A stretch of DNA of 64,000 nucleotides from Magnetospirillum moscoviense (GCF_001650635.1 NZ_LWQU01000141.1:62001-126000), one strand, 5' to 3'. Shown: positions 44,683-53,841, counted from the stretch's first letter. Translations and numbers: made by a program. Notes: a model not told the origin generated them from the sequence alone.

Positions 44683-46775
44683 TCGCCATCCTCCTCGGCA
44701 ACGAGATGCAGGCCGCTGCCGAAGGCGAACGAGCACACCACGAAGATCACCGACAACACCAGCACCACCCCGCCCAGCGCGACCACCGCCCCGGTCAGGC
44801 CCCAGATCGGAATGAAGGCCGCCGCTAAAACCGGCCCGACGATCGAGCCCAGGCGTTCCACGGTGCGGACCAGGGCCAGGACCCGGGTGCGCCCGAAGGT
44901 GTGGCATTCGATCCAGCACAGGTCGGGCACCAGCGCCAATTGCGGCGAGGCCGACAGGCCGTGCGACACCCCCAGGGCGATGATGGCCAGGGCGACCGCC
45001 ATCGACGGTTCCAGGCCCAGTTGCGGCAGCGGCAGCAAAAGGCCCAGGCCGCCGATCAGGCCGCCGATGGCCACCAGCCCGGTACGCCAGCCGGTCAGGT
45101 CCGAGATCCGCGCCGACACCGCCGACAAGATGGCCATGATCAGCGGATACAAGACGATGGTCCGGCCGATCTCGGGCAGCGACATCTCGGCGCGCCACAA
45201 GATCACCGGAACCAGGAAGAACAAAAAGCCGGTCAAGGCCATCTTGGCCGGCACCGCCGCGAACAGCAAAAGCGCGGTGAAGCGCCAGTTGGCGAACAGG
45301 CTGAACAACGACTTGTCGCTGGCCGAGCCGTCGCCGTCGTCGGCGGCCTTACCGCCCTCGGCGCCGGGATCGAGCAGGCGGTGGACCAGCCAGCCGGAAA
45401 TCGCCGCCAGCACCGCCGAAACGACGAAGGTGGCGTCGAAGCCGACCCGTTCGGCCAGCACGCCGCCCATGGCGGTGCCGCAGATCGACGCGGTCAGCAC
45501 GGCGCCGACATAGATGCCCAGGCCCTGGGCCCGCTTGCCTTCCAAGGTGGCGCGCGAGATGTAGGTCTGGCAGGCGACGGTGACCAGGGCGTAACCCAGG
45601 CCCGAGACGATACGCAACACGATCAGCTGAACCACCGAATCGGCGAAGGCGGTCAGGAAATAGCCGCCCGCCGCCGGGATCAGACCGGTCAGGAACACCC
45701 GGCGAGTCCCCAGCCGGGCGATCACCGAGCCGGCCCAGGGCGAGGCCACGGTGATGCCGACCATGAACATGGTGATGGGCAGGGCCATCAGCATTTCCGT
45801 GGTGAACAGGCCGGTGCTCTGGCCGAATTCGCGGGCATAGAGCGGCATGAAGGCGCGGCCCATCTCTTCTGCGAAGACGAACAGGAACAGCGGCAGGCGG
45901 ATGTCGGTGGCCAGGCGTTCGCGCAATACCGCCGGTCGGCCGGATTCGGCGAAGCGATAGAGGAACTTGACGCGGTCGGCGATCTCGGCCACCCGCTCGA
46001 CCACGCTTTTGTCGAAATGGGCGGCACGCACCTCGTCGATATAGGCCATCAAGCTGCGGTACTGGTCGTCGGCGCGGCGGATGGTGGTCGATAAGGTGCG
46101 GACGAAATGTCCGACCTCGTCGCCCGACAGGCCCCCGGCCACATGCGAGAAATCGCCGCGCCGCGCGCGATCGACCACCAGTCCGACCAGCTTCATCGGG
46201 CCGGTGACGTTGAAGAACACCACGAACAGCAAGATCTCGAAGGCGACGATCAGCGAGGCCACCAAGACCACGGCGATGTCGTAGAAGATATCGGACAGCC
46301 GGCTGGCGATATAGCCCTGGTCGAAGCCGACATGGACGGCGGCGACCCGCTCGCCCTTCGACTGGACCGGCAGCGCCAGGTCCAGGAAGTCGCCGATGGT
46401 CAGGTTGGTGGCCTGCCCGGCCTCGCGGTAATGGGGTTCAAGGTCGGCCGACGGGGCGCCGGTGACGAACAGCACCCTTCCGTCGGGGGCCGAGATCGCC
46501 AGGTAGCGCAGTTCCGGATTGGCCATCAGCACCGGGCGGAAGAATTCATCGACCCCCACCAGATGGTCGATCGGAATCCCCAGCTCGACGGCGCGTTCGA
46601 CCTGGGCGGTGATGTCGCGCCCGATGGCGGCGGCCTTCTTGTCCAGTTCCGGGACCATGCCGCGTTCGAACTCGCCCAGCGCGCGGAAGGTGATCATCGC
46701 CACCGGAGGCACCAGGATCAGGATCGCCAGGACGAACAGGCGGACCAGCAGGGGTCGTGAGCGGTCGAGTCTCAT
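44679..46775 (-). CDS. sensor-HAMP-MFS transporter fusion
   Basis: This 698-residue protein has an unusual order of parts. A first helix (about 11-31), a roughly 130-residue periplasmic sensor (RYLAISAPDGRVLFVTGAPS), a second helix (about 163-190) and a HAMP-like segment (TGPMKLVGLVVDRARRGDF) lead into a 12-helix major facilitator domain (about 285-690: LPLFLFVFAEEMGRAFMPLY; GSVIARLGTRRVFLTGLIPA). Sensory input may thus gate a transporter, or the MFS part may itself sense. I chose ATG 46775; the open frame upstream overlaps the 260-residue sensor gene out of frame. Confidence 0.88.
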   Translation of the reverse strand: MRLDRSRPLLVRLFVLAILILVPPVAMITFRALGEFERGMVPELDKKAAAIGRDITAQVERAVELGIPIDHLVGVDEFFRPVLMANPELRYLAISAPDGRVLFVTGAPSADLEPHYREAGQATNLTIGDFLDLALPVQSKGERVAAVHVGFDQGYIASRLSDIFYDIAVVLVASLIVAFEILLFVVFFNVTGPMKLVGLVVDRARRGDFSHVAGGLSGDEVGHFVRTLSTTIRRADDQYRSLMAYIDEVRAAHFDKSVVERVAEIADRVKFLYRFAESGRPAVLRERLATDIRLPLFLFVFAEEMGRAFMPLYAREFGQSTGLFTTEMLMALPITMFMVGITVASPWAGSVIARLGTRRVFLTGLIPAAGGYFLTAFADSVVQLIVLRIVSGLGYALVTVACQTYISRATLEGKRAQGLGIYVGAVLTASICGTAMGGVLAERVGFDATFVVSAVLAAISGWLVHRLLDPGAEGGKAADDGDGSASDKSLFSLFANWRFTALLLFAAVPAKMALTGFLFFLVPVILWRAEMSLPEIGRTIVLYPLIMAILSAVSARISDLTGWRTGLVAIGGLIGGLGLLLPLPQLGLEPSMAVALAIIALGVSHGLSASPQLALVPDLCWIECHTFGRTRVLALVRTVERLGSIVGPVLAAAFIPIWGLTGAVVALGGVVLVLSVIFVVCSFAFGSGLHLVAEEDGE

Positions 46776-46782
46776 CGGGGCC

Positions 46783-47565
46783 TCACGCCAATCGATCCAG
46801 CCGTTCGACCTCTTGGGTCGATTCGGCGATGTGTTCCACGGCCTCGCGCGTCTTGGCGACGAATTCGGCATAGCGGCTTTCGAAGCCGCCCTCGTCGGTC
46901 GGGTCGGGCTCGGCGTCGCCGCCTTCGGCCAGCACCGTGGCCAAGGTGCGCTCCATCGCGCGAAGGCGTCGGCCGACCGATCCCAGCACGACATAGGACG
47001 CAACCAGGGCGATCACCGAGAACAGGCCCAGGGCGGCCAGCAGCTCGACGGCGACGCGGCTGAGCAGCGGGCCCAGTTCGCGGTCGATGAAGGCCGACGG
47101 GAAGCGCAGCACCACGGCGCCTTCGACCTTGCCCAGATTGTTGACCAGCGGCAGTCCGACCAACTGCATGTCGTCATCCATCAGCGAGAAGGGCTGGCTG
47201 GATGGCTGGGCCAGCGGCTCCAGCCACTTGGCCGGCACGCTGACGCCGATGCCGCCGCGATCGGTGTTGAACAGCACCTCGCCCCGCGCGTCGTAAATCT
47301 CGATGCCCAGGATCTGGTCGTCGCGGACCTTCTCGAGTTCGATGGTTTCCTGGATTTGGCGCAATTGGCGCAGGGCCAGGCCCAGGTTCAGGCGGTCCTC
47401 GATGTTCTTCTTGATGGTGAAGACGACGAAGCTGTAGCGCGACCGGACCAGCGAGGACAACACATCCTCGAATTTGTAATAGCCGAACACCGCGGTCAGC
47501 AGCCCTGTGCATAACAGGATGGCCACCAATGCCGCCGAAACCTTCCGGGCGAGAGACCACGACAT
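46783..47565 (-). CDS. membrane sensor protein with periplasmic domain
   Basis: This 260-residue protein has an N-terminal helix (VSAALVAILLCTGLLTAVFG), a periplasmic region of about 130 residues resembling a Cache sensor (IEIYDARGEVLFNTDRGGIG; GLPLVNNLGKVEGAVVLRFP), a second helix (VELLAALGLFSVIALVASYV) and a short HAMP-like/coiled-coil cytoplasmic tail. It has no kinase, cyclase or methyl-accepting output domain, so it must signal through a partner. It opens the six-gene leftward cluster and is followed seven bases later by the MFS fusion, whose N-terminal sensor it resembles. Confidence 0.85.
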   Translation of the reverse strand: MSWSLARKVSAALVAILLCTGLLTAVFGYYKFEDVLSSLVRSRYSFVVFTIKKNIEDRLNLGLALRQLRQIQETIELEKVRDDQILGIEIYDARGEVLFNTDRGGIGVSVPAKWLEPLAQPSSQPFSLMDDDMQLVGLPLVNNLGKVEGAVVLRFPSAFIDRELGPLLSRVAVELLAALGLFSVIALVASYVVLGSVGRRLRAMERTLATVLAEGGDAEPDPTDEGGFESRYAEFVAKTREAVEHIAESTQEVERLDRLA

Positions 47566-47837
47566 CGCCTAGTCCTTTGCTGCCGAAGCGAGCGTAAGGG
47601 CAAGTCCTGCCTTCGCGCGAGGCCTGAAGGTGAGCCGCATTCTATTCCCCGAACCCAATGGCACGCCGACCGAGAAGGTACATATTCCCGACAATCCCCA
47701 CCTAGCTTTATAGGCTATTTGGGCGCAGGCGCCAAGCAAGCCTTGGTAGTGTTCGAAATTAGTCCCACTTGGCGGAAAAATCCGCTATTCAACCGGCGAC
47801 CCTTTCTTGCCACGCGCAAAAGCCGGCTGACTATCCA
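47566..47837. other. 272-base divergent region, partner-switching cluster / murI
   Basis: I saw no gene or RNA here. The stretch holds the upstream regions of the leftward cluster and of murI. Visible structures are AGCTTTATAGGCT (near-palindrome, about 47704-47716), CCAAG-CAAGC-CTTGG (about 47732-47746) and the shared element at 47743-47764. No confident -35/-10 pair stands out on either strand. Confidence 0.4.
47743..47764 (+). repeat. shared 22-bp element, copy 2
   Basis: This is the second copy of the element at 22878-22899 (19 of 22 bases alike). It starts TTGG, with core TGTTC-G-AAATTAGTC, 73 bases upstream of the murI start and on the same strand as murI. Confidence 0.45.
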
Positions 47838-48668
47838 GTGATCACCCTAAAAAGCCAACAAAACGCCCTGCCTGTTGGAATTTTCGACTCAGGAATCGGC
47901 GGTTTGACCGTCGCCGCCGCGCTGCGTCGCCGGCTGCCCGGCGAATCACTGCTGTATTTGGGTGATGTGGCTCGTCTGCCCTATGGAACCAAGTCCCCCG
48001 AGACGGTTATTCGCTATGCCCTGCAAGGCGCCGACTATTTGCGGGGGCAAGGGGTGAAGATGCTGGTTCTGGCCTGCAACACCGCCTCGGCCCACGCCCT
48101 GGTCGCGGTTCGCGACCGTTTCCCCGACCTGCCGGTGATCGGCGTGGTGGAAGACGGCGCAGCCCTGGCGGCCAAGGCATCGCGATCCGGCCGGATCGTC
48201 GTTGCCGCCACCGAGGGAACCTGTGCGTCGGGCGCCTTTCCCAAGGCGATCCTGGCCCATCGGCCCGACGCCCGGGTGGCGCAAGTGGCCTGTCCGATGT
48301 TCGTCGCCCTGGCCGAGGAAGGCATGGAAACCGGGCCGATCGCCGAAGAGATGGCCAAGTCCTATCTCGGCGCCTTGTTTACCGGCGACCAAGCGGCCGA
48401 TTGCCTGGTGCTGGGATGTACCCACTTTCCGCTGCTGCGCCCGGCCATGCGGGCGGCGCTGGGCGATGGGCCGGTCTTCGTCGATTGTGCCGACGCCGTC
48501 GCCGAGGAAGTCGCCCGCGTGCTGGCGGCGCGGGACCTGACCGCCACGGGGGGCGACGCGAGGGTGCGTCTGGTCACCACCGACGGGCCGCACCGTTTCG
48601 CCAAAATGGCGGCGCGCTTCTTCCCCGAACTGGGGCCGGATCCGGCGGTCGAGATGGTGGATCTATAA
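47838..48668 (+). CDS. murI: glutamate racemase
   Basis: This enzyme makes D-glutamate for peptidoglycan. The protein is 276 residues from GTG 47838, close to the usual length. The motifs are LPVGIFDSGIGGLTVAAALR with the N-terminal catalytic region, LVLACNTASAHAL with the first catalytic cysteine and CLVLGCTHFPLLRPAM with the second. Start choice is uncertain: TTG 47769 would add 23 residues with no family support, and no ribosome-binding site is strong. The stop is five bases from the convergent hydrolase gene. Confidence 0.93.
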   Translation: MITLKSQQNALPVGIFDSGIGGLTVAAALRRRLPGESLLYLGDVARLPYGTKSPETVIRYALQGADYLRGQGVKMLVLACNTASAHALVAVRDRFPDLPVIGVVEDGAALAAKASRSGRIVVAATEGTCASGAFPKAILAHRPDARVAQVACPMFVALAEEGMETGPIAEEMAKSYLGALFTGDQAADCLVLGCTHFPLLRPAMRAALGDGPVFVDCADAVAEEVARVLAARDLTATGGDARVRLVTTDGPHRFAKMAARFFPELGPDPAVEMVDL

Positions 48669-48672
48669 AGGC

Positions 48673-49329
48673 CTAGGACATCATCCGCCACCAGCGCCGG
48701 GCCTCGCCGGCCGGCCATTCCGGGCCATGGCCGGAAAACAGCTGGCAATCGTCGGGCAGCAGACCCAGGAAGCGCGGGATCGATTCCCACAGCTTCTGTT
48801 CGCTGCCGCCCGGCAGGTCGGTGCGGCCGACGCCGTGGCGGAACAAGGTGTCGCCGGTCAGGGCGAAATCCCCGAAATCGAAGCAGATGCCGCCGGGGGT
48901 GTGGCCGGGGGTGTGGACCACGCGGATCGCCTTGCCGCCCAGTTCCAGGTTCGCCTCGCCGCTGAAGTAGGTGACGTTGCCGGGACCTTCCTGGGCCTGG
49001 CCGGTGAAGCTTTTGTTGAGGTCGCTCGAACGGGCGATGACCGACGCCTCGTCGGCGTGGGCCACGGTCGGTATCCCCAGTTCCAGCTCGAGGGCGCGGG
49101 CGGCGCCCAGATGGTCGGGATGGCCATGGGTCAGCCAGATCGCCTTGGGTGTGCCGTTCATCGCCCGCACCACTTCCAGGATGCGGTCGGCGTCGCCGCC
49201 GGGATCGACGATGACGATCTCGCCGCTGTCCTTGTGGCGGACGACATAGCAGTTCTCGTACCAGGGCGGGCTGGTGACCACCACGGTCAACGCGAATTCG
49301 CCGAAGGAATCGAACTGTTGCGCGGTCAT
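48673..49329 (-). CDS. metallo-beta-lactamase fold hydrolase, glyoxalase II-like
   Basis: This 218-residue cytoplasmic hydrolase has the zinc motif H-x-H-x-D-H in IWLTHGHPDHLGAARAL (about residues 79-84). Further ligands lie in VVHTPGHTPGGICFDFG and FSGHGPEWP. The fold is that of YcbL/GloB-like thioester hydrolases; the substrate is not clear. ENCYVVRHKDSGEIVIVDPG is the usual N-terminal strand. I chose ATG 49329. It is divergent from the LOG-family gene and convergent with murI. Confidence 0.9.
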   Translation of the reverse strand: MTAQQFDSFGEFALTVVVTSPPWYENCYVVRHKDSGEIVIVDPGGDADRILEVVRAMNGTPKAIWLTHGHPDHLGAARALELELGIPTVAHADEASVIARSSDLNKSFTGQAQEGPGNVTYFSGEANLELGGKAIRVVHTPGHTPGGICFDFGDFALTGDTLFRHGVGRTDLPGGSEQKLWESIPRFLGLLPDDCQLFSGHGPEWPAGEARRWWRMMS

Positions 49330-49442
49330 GGGCCTACAATCCTCGTCAAAATGCACTTCTTCGGTCCCGTATAGCACGGCTCTTTACCCGCCGCTAACGA
49401 AGACCCACAACAATAGGACAGAGCAAGCGTCGAACCGAGAGC

Positions 49443-50342
49443 ATGATGACCGAAAGCGCCGAAGCAGGTCCCTTCCCAACCGCGCGTGACGAAGCCGACA
49501 CCTTCGCGCCCGAACCGCAAGTGCAAACCCCGCAGACCGAATCGCCGGCCTATCGGCTGGCTTTCGCCGACGACGACTTCCTGCTGCGCCCCGATCTGCG
49601 CGCGGTCAGGCTGCAGCTTGAATTGTTGAAGCCGGAATTGCTGCAGCAGGAAATGGGCATCCGCTCGACGGTGGCGATGTTCGGTTCGGCCCGTATCCCC
49701 GATCCCGAGACGGCGGCCCGCCACCTGGCCGAGGCTGAAAAGGCCGCTCGCGACAAGCCGCGCGACAAGGACCTGGCCCGCAAGCTGACCATTGCCCGGC
49801 GCATGCTGGCCAACAGCCGTTATTACGAAGAAGCGCGGCGCCTGGCCCGCATTGTCACCAACACCTGTGTCGGCGAGCATGTCTGCGACTTCGTGGTCAA
49901 GACCGGCGGCGGCCCCGGCATCATGGAGGCCGCCAACCGCGGCGCCTTCGAGGCCGGCGGCAAGTCGATCGGTCTCAACATCGTGCTGCCGATGGAACAG
50001 GCCCCCAATCAGTACATCACCCCGGAACTGTGTTTCCGCTTCCACTATTTCGCCATCCGCAAGATGCATTTCATGATCAGGGTGCGGGCGCTGGTCGCCT
50101 TCCCCGGCGGATTCGGCACGTTCGACGAGTTGTTCGAGGCGCTGACCCTGATCCAGACCGGCAAGATCGAGCCGATCCCGGTCATCATGTTCGGCCGCGA
50201 ATATTGGGAACGGGTGATCAATTTCGACGCCATGGCGATGGAAGGGATGATCGGCCCCGAGGACAAGGATCTGTTGAGCTTCGTCGAGACCGCCGAGGAG
50301 GCCTGGAACATCATCGCCGAGTTCTATCGCCTGCCGCACTGA
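49443..50342 (+). CDS. LOG family protein
   Basis: This 299-residue Rossmann-fold protein belongs to the LOG/TIGR00730 superfamily, whose members cleave nucleoside 5'-monophosphates such as cytokinin ribotides. The phosphate/ribose-binding signature is ALVAFPGGFGTFDELFEAL (P-G-G-x-G-T-x-x-E) and KTGGGPGIMEAANRGAFEAG precedes it. This is the long subtype, with an extra roughly 75-residue N terminus and a helical insert (AEAEKAARDKPRDKDLARKL). The function in this organism is unknown. Two ATGs stand in tandem at the start. Confidence 0.9.
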   Translation: MMTESAEAGPFPTARDEADTFAPEPQVQTPQTESPAYRLAFADDDFLLRPDLRAVRLQLELLKPELLQQEMGIRSTVAMFGSARIPDPETAARHLAEAEKAARDKPRDKDLARKLTIARRMLANSRYYEEARRLARIVTNTCVGEHVCDFVVKTGGGPGIMEAANRGAFEAGGKSIGLNIVLPMEQAPNQYITPELCFRFHYFAIRKMHFMIRVRALVAFPGGFGTFDELFEALTLIQTGKIEPIPVIMFGREYWERVINFDAMAMEGMIGPEDKDLLSFVETAEEAWNIIAEFYRLPH

Positions 50343-50649
50343 CCCTTCGGTTCGATGGGGGGTAGTTACGAACTATCCTAAGGTAGATACCCGATAGCAC
50401 TGGCGAGCGTTCTCTTTTATCGTAACAGGCGTAGCGGGAGCGTTTCGAGAGACCGGTAAGCCGGTCCGGGGCAAGGGGGGCTTGGCCCGATCGGAACGGA
50501 CTCTTACGGGTGGGGCCGCCCTTGGGCGGTCCCGCATCCCGCGAAAGACTTCCCCGGGGGGGGAGGGGGGACGGCGCCTCGGTCTCGCACATGTGCGACG
50601 GACCGGGCGCCGGGGTTCCCCGCCGCAACGCCCAATCCAGCAGTTCGAC
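50343..50649. other. 307-base gap between convergent genes
   Basis: I saw no gene here. There is a small hairpin GGTAGTT-ACG-AACTATC near 50363 just after the LOG gene. A perfect hairpin GACCGG-TAAG-CCGGTC lies at 50451-50466, with the same loop and compensated pairs as the one before dnaE2. A G-rich stretch (50560-50575) follows. The short hypothetical frames in this gap have no supporting features. It probably holds the 3' ends of both convergent transcripts. Confidence 0.5.
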
Positions 50650-51351
50650 CTATTCCGGCAGGGCGAAGGCCATGACGGTTCTCCGGCCGCCCCGGCGGAT
50701 CGCCAGATCCTGGCAGCAGGCGCGAATCATCGCCAAGCCATTGCCGCCGCCGGCCGACAAGACGATGTCGCGGGGCGCGACCGGGGTGAAGCCGCGTCCG
50801 CAATCATCGACCCAGATCACCATCCGGCCGCCGCAGGTCACGGCTCCGACCGTCACCGGGCGGAACGCGTAGGCCGGATCGGCGGTTCGGCGTTCCATCT
50901 CGGCGGCGAACTCGACCAACCCCTCCAGGTTACCGCGCTGGGCGGTCTTCAGGTCCAGGTTGCCGTGCAGGACGGCGTTGCCGATGGCTTCCTGCAGGGC
51001 CATGGCGATCTTGCCCTCGACCGGGGCCAGGCCAGGCTGACGGCAGATCACCGCCTTGGTGAAGGCGCTGGCGCCGTCGATCTTCAAGGCGGTGCGGGTG
51101 GAAAGCCGCCACACCAGCACGTCGGGGCGCATGGGCATGGCGTGCCGCGCCGACAGGCAGGCGACGTCCAGCGCCGCTGATATCGGGTTTGCCAGAAGCG
51201 CGTCGAAGTCGGCGTTGTCGCCGTCGAACAAGGCGACCCTGAGGGCGCCGCGCCGCGCCGAGGTCAGCCTGGACAAGGATTGCCGCGCCACCTCGCACGC
51301 GGCGGCGGGAACGCCGCAGGCGATCAGTTCGATGGAGGGTGGCGAGGCCAT
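50650..51351 (-). CDS. anti-sigma-type HATPase protein
   Basis: This 233-residue cytoplasmic protein has a C-terminal GHKL ATPase domain of the RsbW/SpoIIAB kind: MALQEAIGNAVLHGNLDLKT (N box, about residue 116), VIWVDDCGRGFTPV (G1) and GGGNGLAMIRACC (G2). The N-terminal roughly 100 residues are not recognised and may be a receiver-like or binding domain. It follows a STAS gene by four bases, so it is the likely kinase or binding partner in a second partner-switching module, placed behind a chemoreceptor. Confidence 0.88.
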   Translation of the reverse strand: MASPPSIELIACGVPAAACEVARQSLSRLTSARRGALRVALFDGDNADFDALLANPISAALDVACLSARHAMPMRPDVLVWRLSTRTALKIDGASAFTKAVICRQPGLAPVEGKIAMALQEAIGNAVLHGNLDLKTAQRGNLEGLVEFAAEMERRTADPAYAFRPVTVGAVTCGGRMVIWVDDCGRGFTPVAPRDIVLSAGGGNGLAMIRACCQDLAIRRGGRRTVMAFALPE

Positions 51352-51355
51352 GAAG

Positions 51356-51655
51356 TCACGCGAACGGGAACAGATCCTTGAAGCCGGCGCGGCTCAGGAC
51401 CTCGTGCACGGGACCGGTGGCCCCTTTCAGGGTGACGGTCACGTTGGCGGCGCGGGACTGGTCATAAACATGGATGAACAGGCTCATGCCGGTGGAATCG
51501 ATGAATTCCAGGCCGGACAGGTCGATGGTGCACGACTGGGTTTCTTGCATCACCTCGCGCAGGAATTGCGGGAAATGCGGCGCGTCGGCGAAGGTCAGGC
51601 GCCCGGTAATGCCGGCAGTGACGGCGGCGCCGTTGCGGTTGACGGTATATTTCAT
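51356..51655 (-). CDS. STAS-domain anti-sigma factor antagonist
   Basis: This is a 99-residue SpoIIAA/RsbV-like protein. The conserved segment is CTIDLSGLEFIDSTGMSLFI, with the expected phosphorylated Ser in D-S-T-G-M (about residue 54). VTVTLKGATGPVHEVLSRAG follows. It lies between the NIT-domain chemoreceptor gene (34 bases upstream) and the HATPase gene (four bases downstream), all leftward. It differs clearly from the STAS protein at 39500, so the two modules are not recent duplicates. Confidence 0.92.
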   Translation of the reverse strand: MKYTVNRNGAAVTAGITGRLTFADAPHFPQFLREVMQETQSCTIDLSGLEFIDSTGMSLFIHVYDQSRAANVTVTLKGATGPVHEVLSRAGFKDLFPFA

Positions 51656-51689
51656 GGCCCGCTCTCGCTTTTTACACGGTGGCTCGGCG

Positions 51690-53747
51690 TTACGCCGACC
51701 GAATGGTGGTCAGGAAGACGTTGACCTGGTCACGCAGCGACGTCGCCCGGTTCGACACCGACCGGGCCGTTTCCAGAACGTCCGACGCCGCCTTGCCGGT
51801 TTCGTCGGCCGCCTGGTTGACCCCCATGACGTTCGAGCTGACCTCGGCGGTGGCTTGGGCCACCTGCTGGGCGTTGGTGGCGATTTCCGCGGTGGCGGTG
51901 TCTTGCAGGTGGACCGATTCGGCGATGCCGGACGAGATCGTGCTCATTTCCTCGATGATCCCGGTGATCTCGCCGATGGCGCCGACGGCGCTGCGGGTCT
52001 CTTGCTGGACGGCGCGGATCTGCGTGGCGATTTCCTCGGTGGCGCGCGCCGTCTGGTTGGCCAGGCTTTTGACTTCGTTGGCGACGACGGCGAAGCCCTT
52101 GCCGGCGTCGCCGGCCCGGGCCGCCTCGATGGTGGCGTTCAGGGCCAACAGGTTGGTCTGGCTGGCGATGGCGTTGATCAGCTCGATCACCTCGCCGATC
52201 TTGCTGACCGTCGTCGACAGCGCCTGGACCGAATGGTTGGTCGCCTGCACGCGGGACTTGGCGGTGTCGGCGATGGTCACCGATTCGCCCACGCGCCGCT
52301 TGATGTCCTCGACCGAGCCGGCCAATTGCTCGGCGGCGCCGGCGACGGTGCGCATGTTGACGGCGGTCTCCTCGACCGCGGCGGCGACCACGGTGGCCTG
52401 GTTCGAGGTCTCCTCGGCGGTGGCGCTCATCGCCTGGGCGGTGGCGTCCAGTTCGGTGGCCGACGACGACATGGTCTCCAGCACCTCGGCGACTTCCTGG
52501 TTGAAGCGTTCCAGGATGCCGTCGATGACACGGGCGCGCCGATCCTTGACCTGCTGCTCGGCCTCTTGCTGTCGTTGCAGATCGTCGGCGCGGATCAGTC
52601 CCTGGCGGAACACCTCGACGGCGCGGGCCATGTCGCCGATCTCGTCCGAGCGGTTGCCGTCGCTGTCCACCGGCTCACGGCCGCCCTTGGACAGCAGGTT
52701 CATGGCGGTGATGACCTTGGCCAGCGGACGGGTGATGTCGGTGGCGATGAACCACGCGATGCCCAGACCCGCCACCATCAGGACCAAGGTGCTGATCAAG
52801 GTGGCGTAAAGGCTGCTCTCGGCCCGATCATGGACGGACCCGGCCAGTTCGGCCAGGTCGGCGGCGACCTTGTCCTCGACCGCCTTCATCAGGTCGATCT
52901 TCTTGGTGATGGTGTCGAACCATACCGGCCCCTCGATGCCGCCGGTGTCGCCGCTGAACGCGCTTTCCATGGCGACCAGGCGCATGCGATCGACCTCTTT
53001 CGTGATCGGGTCGACCAACACCTTGTCCAGCATCGCTTTCTGGTCGGCGGTGGCATAGGCGGCGAAATTGGCGAAGAAGGTTTCCTGGCGGGCGATCAAT
53101 TGGGTGAAGCGACGCAGGATCACTCCTTCGAATTTCTTGGCGCCGAAGCCGGCCGAACCGGTGGCGCGTTCCTGGCCGGCTCGTTCCTTGCCGTGCAGCA
53201 TCTGGGCATAGGCGATCGACGCCTTGGTCACCTCGGCATCGGTGCTGATGGCGGCCATCCGCTCGATCAGGGCCAGCATGCGGGCGATCAGACCGGAATA
53301 ATAGTCGGCCGCCTCGACGGCGGTGATCGACAGCCCGTCGACGGCGGCGCGTTTGTCGCGCAACTGGGCCAGGGCGGAGTTCAGGGCGGCGATGCCGTCG
53401 GCCAATTGCGCCCCGGCCGGGCCCGCCGCCACCTTCTTGACGGCGTCGTTCAGGCCTTCTGCGCGGGCGTCGGTGGCCTTGCGCACCTCGGGCAGGCGGT
53501 CGCGGAACTTCTCGCCCTTGCTGCCGATGAAGCCGGCCGAGGTGCCGCGTTCCTTTTGCAGTTCATGCACCACCGCGCCGATGACCGGGCCGATGGCCGC
53601 CACTTCCTCGAGCTGGTTCATCCGCGAGGCGAAGGCTGCCTTCTCGACAACCGCCGCGCCGGCATACCACAGCATCCCGAGAATCGGGACCAGCATGGCC
53701 AGACCAATCCGAGGGCCGATCCGGAGTTTGTGCAGCAGGCTCAACAT
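51690..53747 (-). CDS. NIT-domain methyl-accepting chemotaxis protein
   Basis: This 685-residue chemoreceptor has helix 1 ([20 protein letters not shown]) and a periplasmic NIT (nitrate/nitrite-sensing) domain. The NIT domain is recognised by [20 protein letters not shown] and the paired helical [20 protein letters not shown]. Helix 2 ([20 protein letters not shown]), HAMP and the signalling domain follow, with the hairpin tip [20 protein letters not shown] (about residue 520). ATG 53747 has GGAG six bases upstream; longer starts at 53759 and 53813 are possible. It heads the STAS/HATPase operon, so its output may branch from chemotaxis to partner switching. Confidence 0.9.
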   Translation of the reverse strand: MLSLLHKLRIGPRIGLAMLVPILGMLWYAGAAVVEKAAFASRMNQLEEVAAIGPVIGAVVHELQKERGTSAGFIGSKGEKFRDRLPEVRKATDARAEGLNDAVKKVAAGPAGAQLADGIAALNSALAQLRDKRAAVDGLSITAVEAADYYSGLIARMLALIERMAAISTDAEVTKASIAYAQMLHGKERAGQERATGSAGFGAKKFEGVILRRFTQLIARQETFFANFAAYATADQKAMLDKVLVDPITKEVDRMRLVAMESAFSGDTGGIEGPVWFDTITKKIDLMKAVEDKVAADLAELAGSVHDRAESSLYATLISTLVLMVAGLGIAWFIATDITRPLAKVITAMNLLSKGGREPVDSDGNRSDEIGDMARAVEVFRQGLIRADDLQRQQEAEQQVKDRRARVIDGILERFNQEVAEVLETMSSSATELDATAQAMSATAEETSNQATVVAAAVEETAVNMRTVAGAAEQLAGSVEDIKRRVGESVTIADTAKSRVQATNHSVQALSTTVSKIGEVIELINAIASQTNLLALNATIEAARAGDAGKGFAVVANEVKSLANQTARATEEIATQIRAVQQETRSAVGAIGEITGIIEEMSTISSGIAESVHLQDTATAEIATNAQQVAQATAEVSSNVMGVNQAADETGKAASDVLETARSVSNRATSLRDQVNVFLTTIRSA

Positions 53748-53841
53748 TGTCAGCTCCATGAAACTCGACGGGGCGGGAATGGTACGGTGCCTAAACCACA
53801 AGATAGCGGACAAAAGGATCGCATCCTTGACCTTGATTAAT

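Noticed and set aside
50560-50645. Short reading frames in the gap between the LOG and HATPase genes
   Set aside because: No ribosome site, domain or codon pattern supports them, and the stretch contains long G runs.
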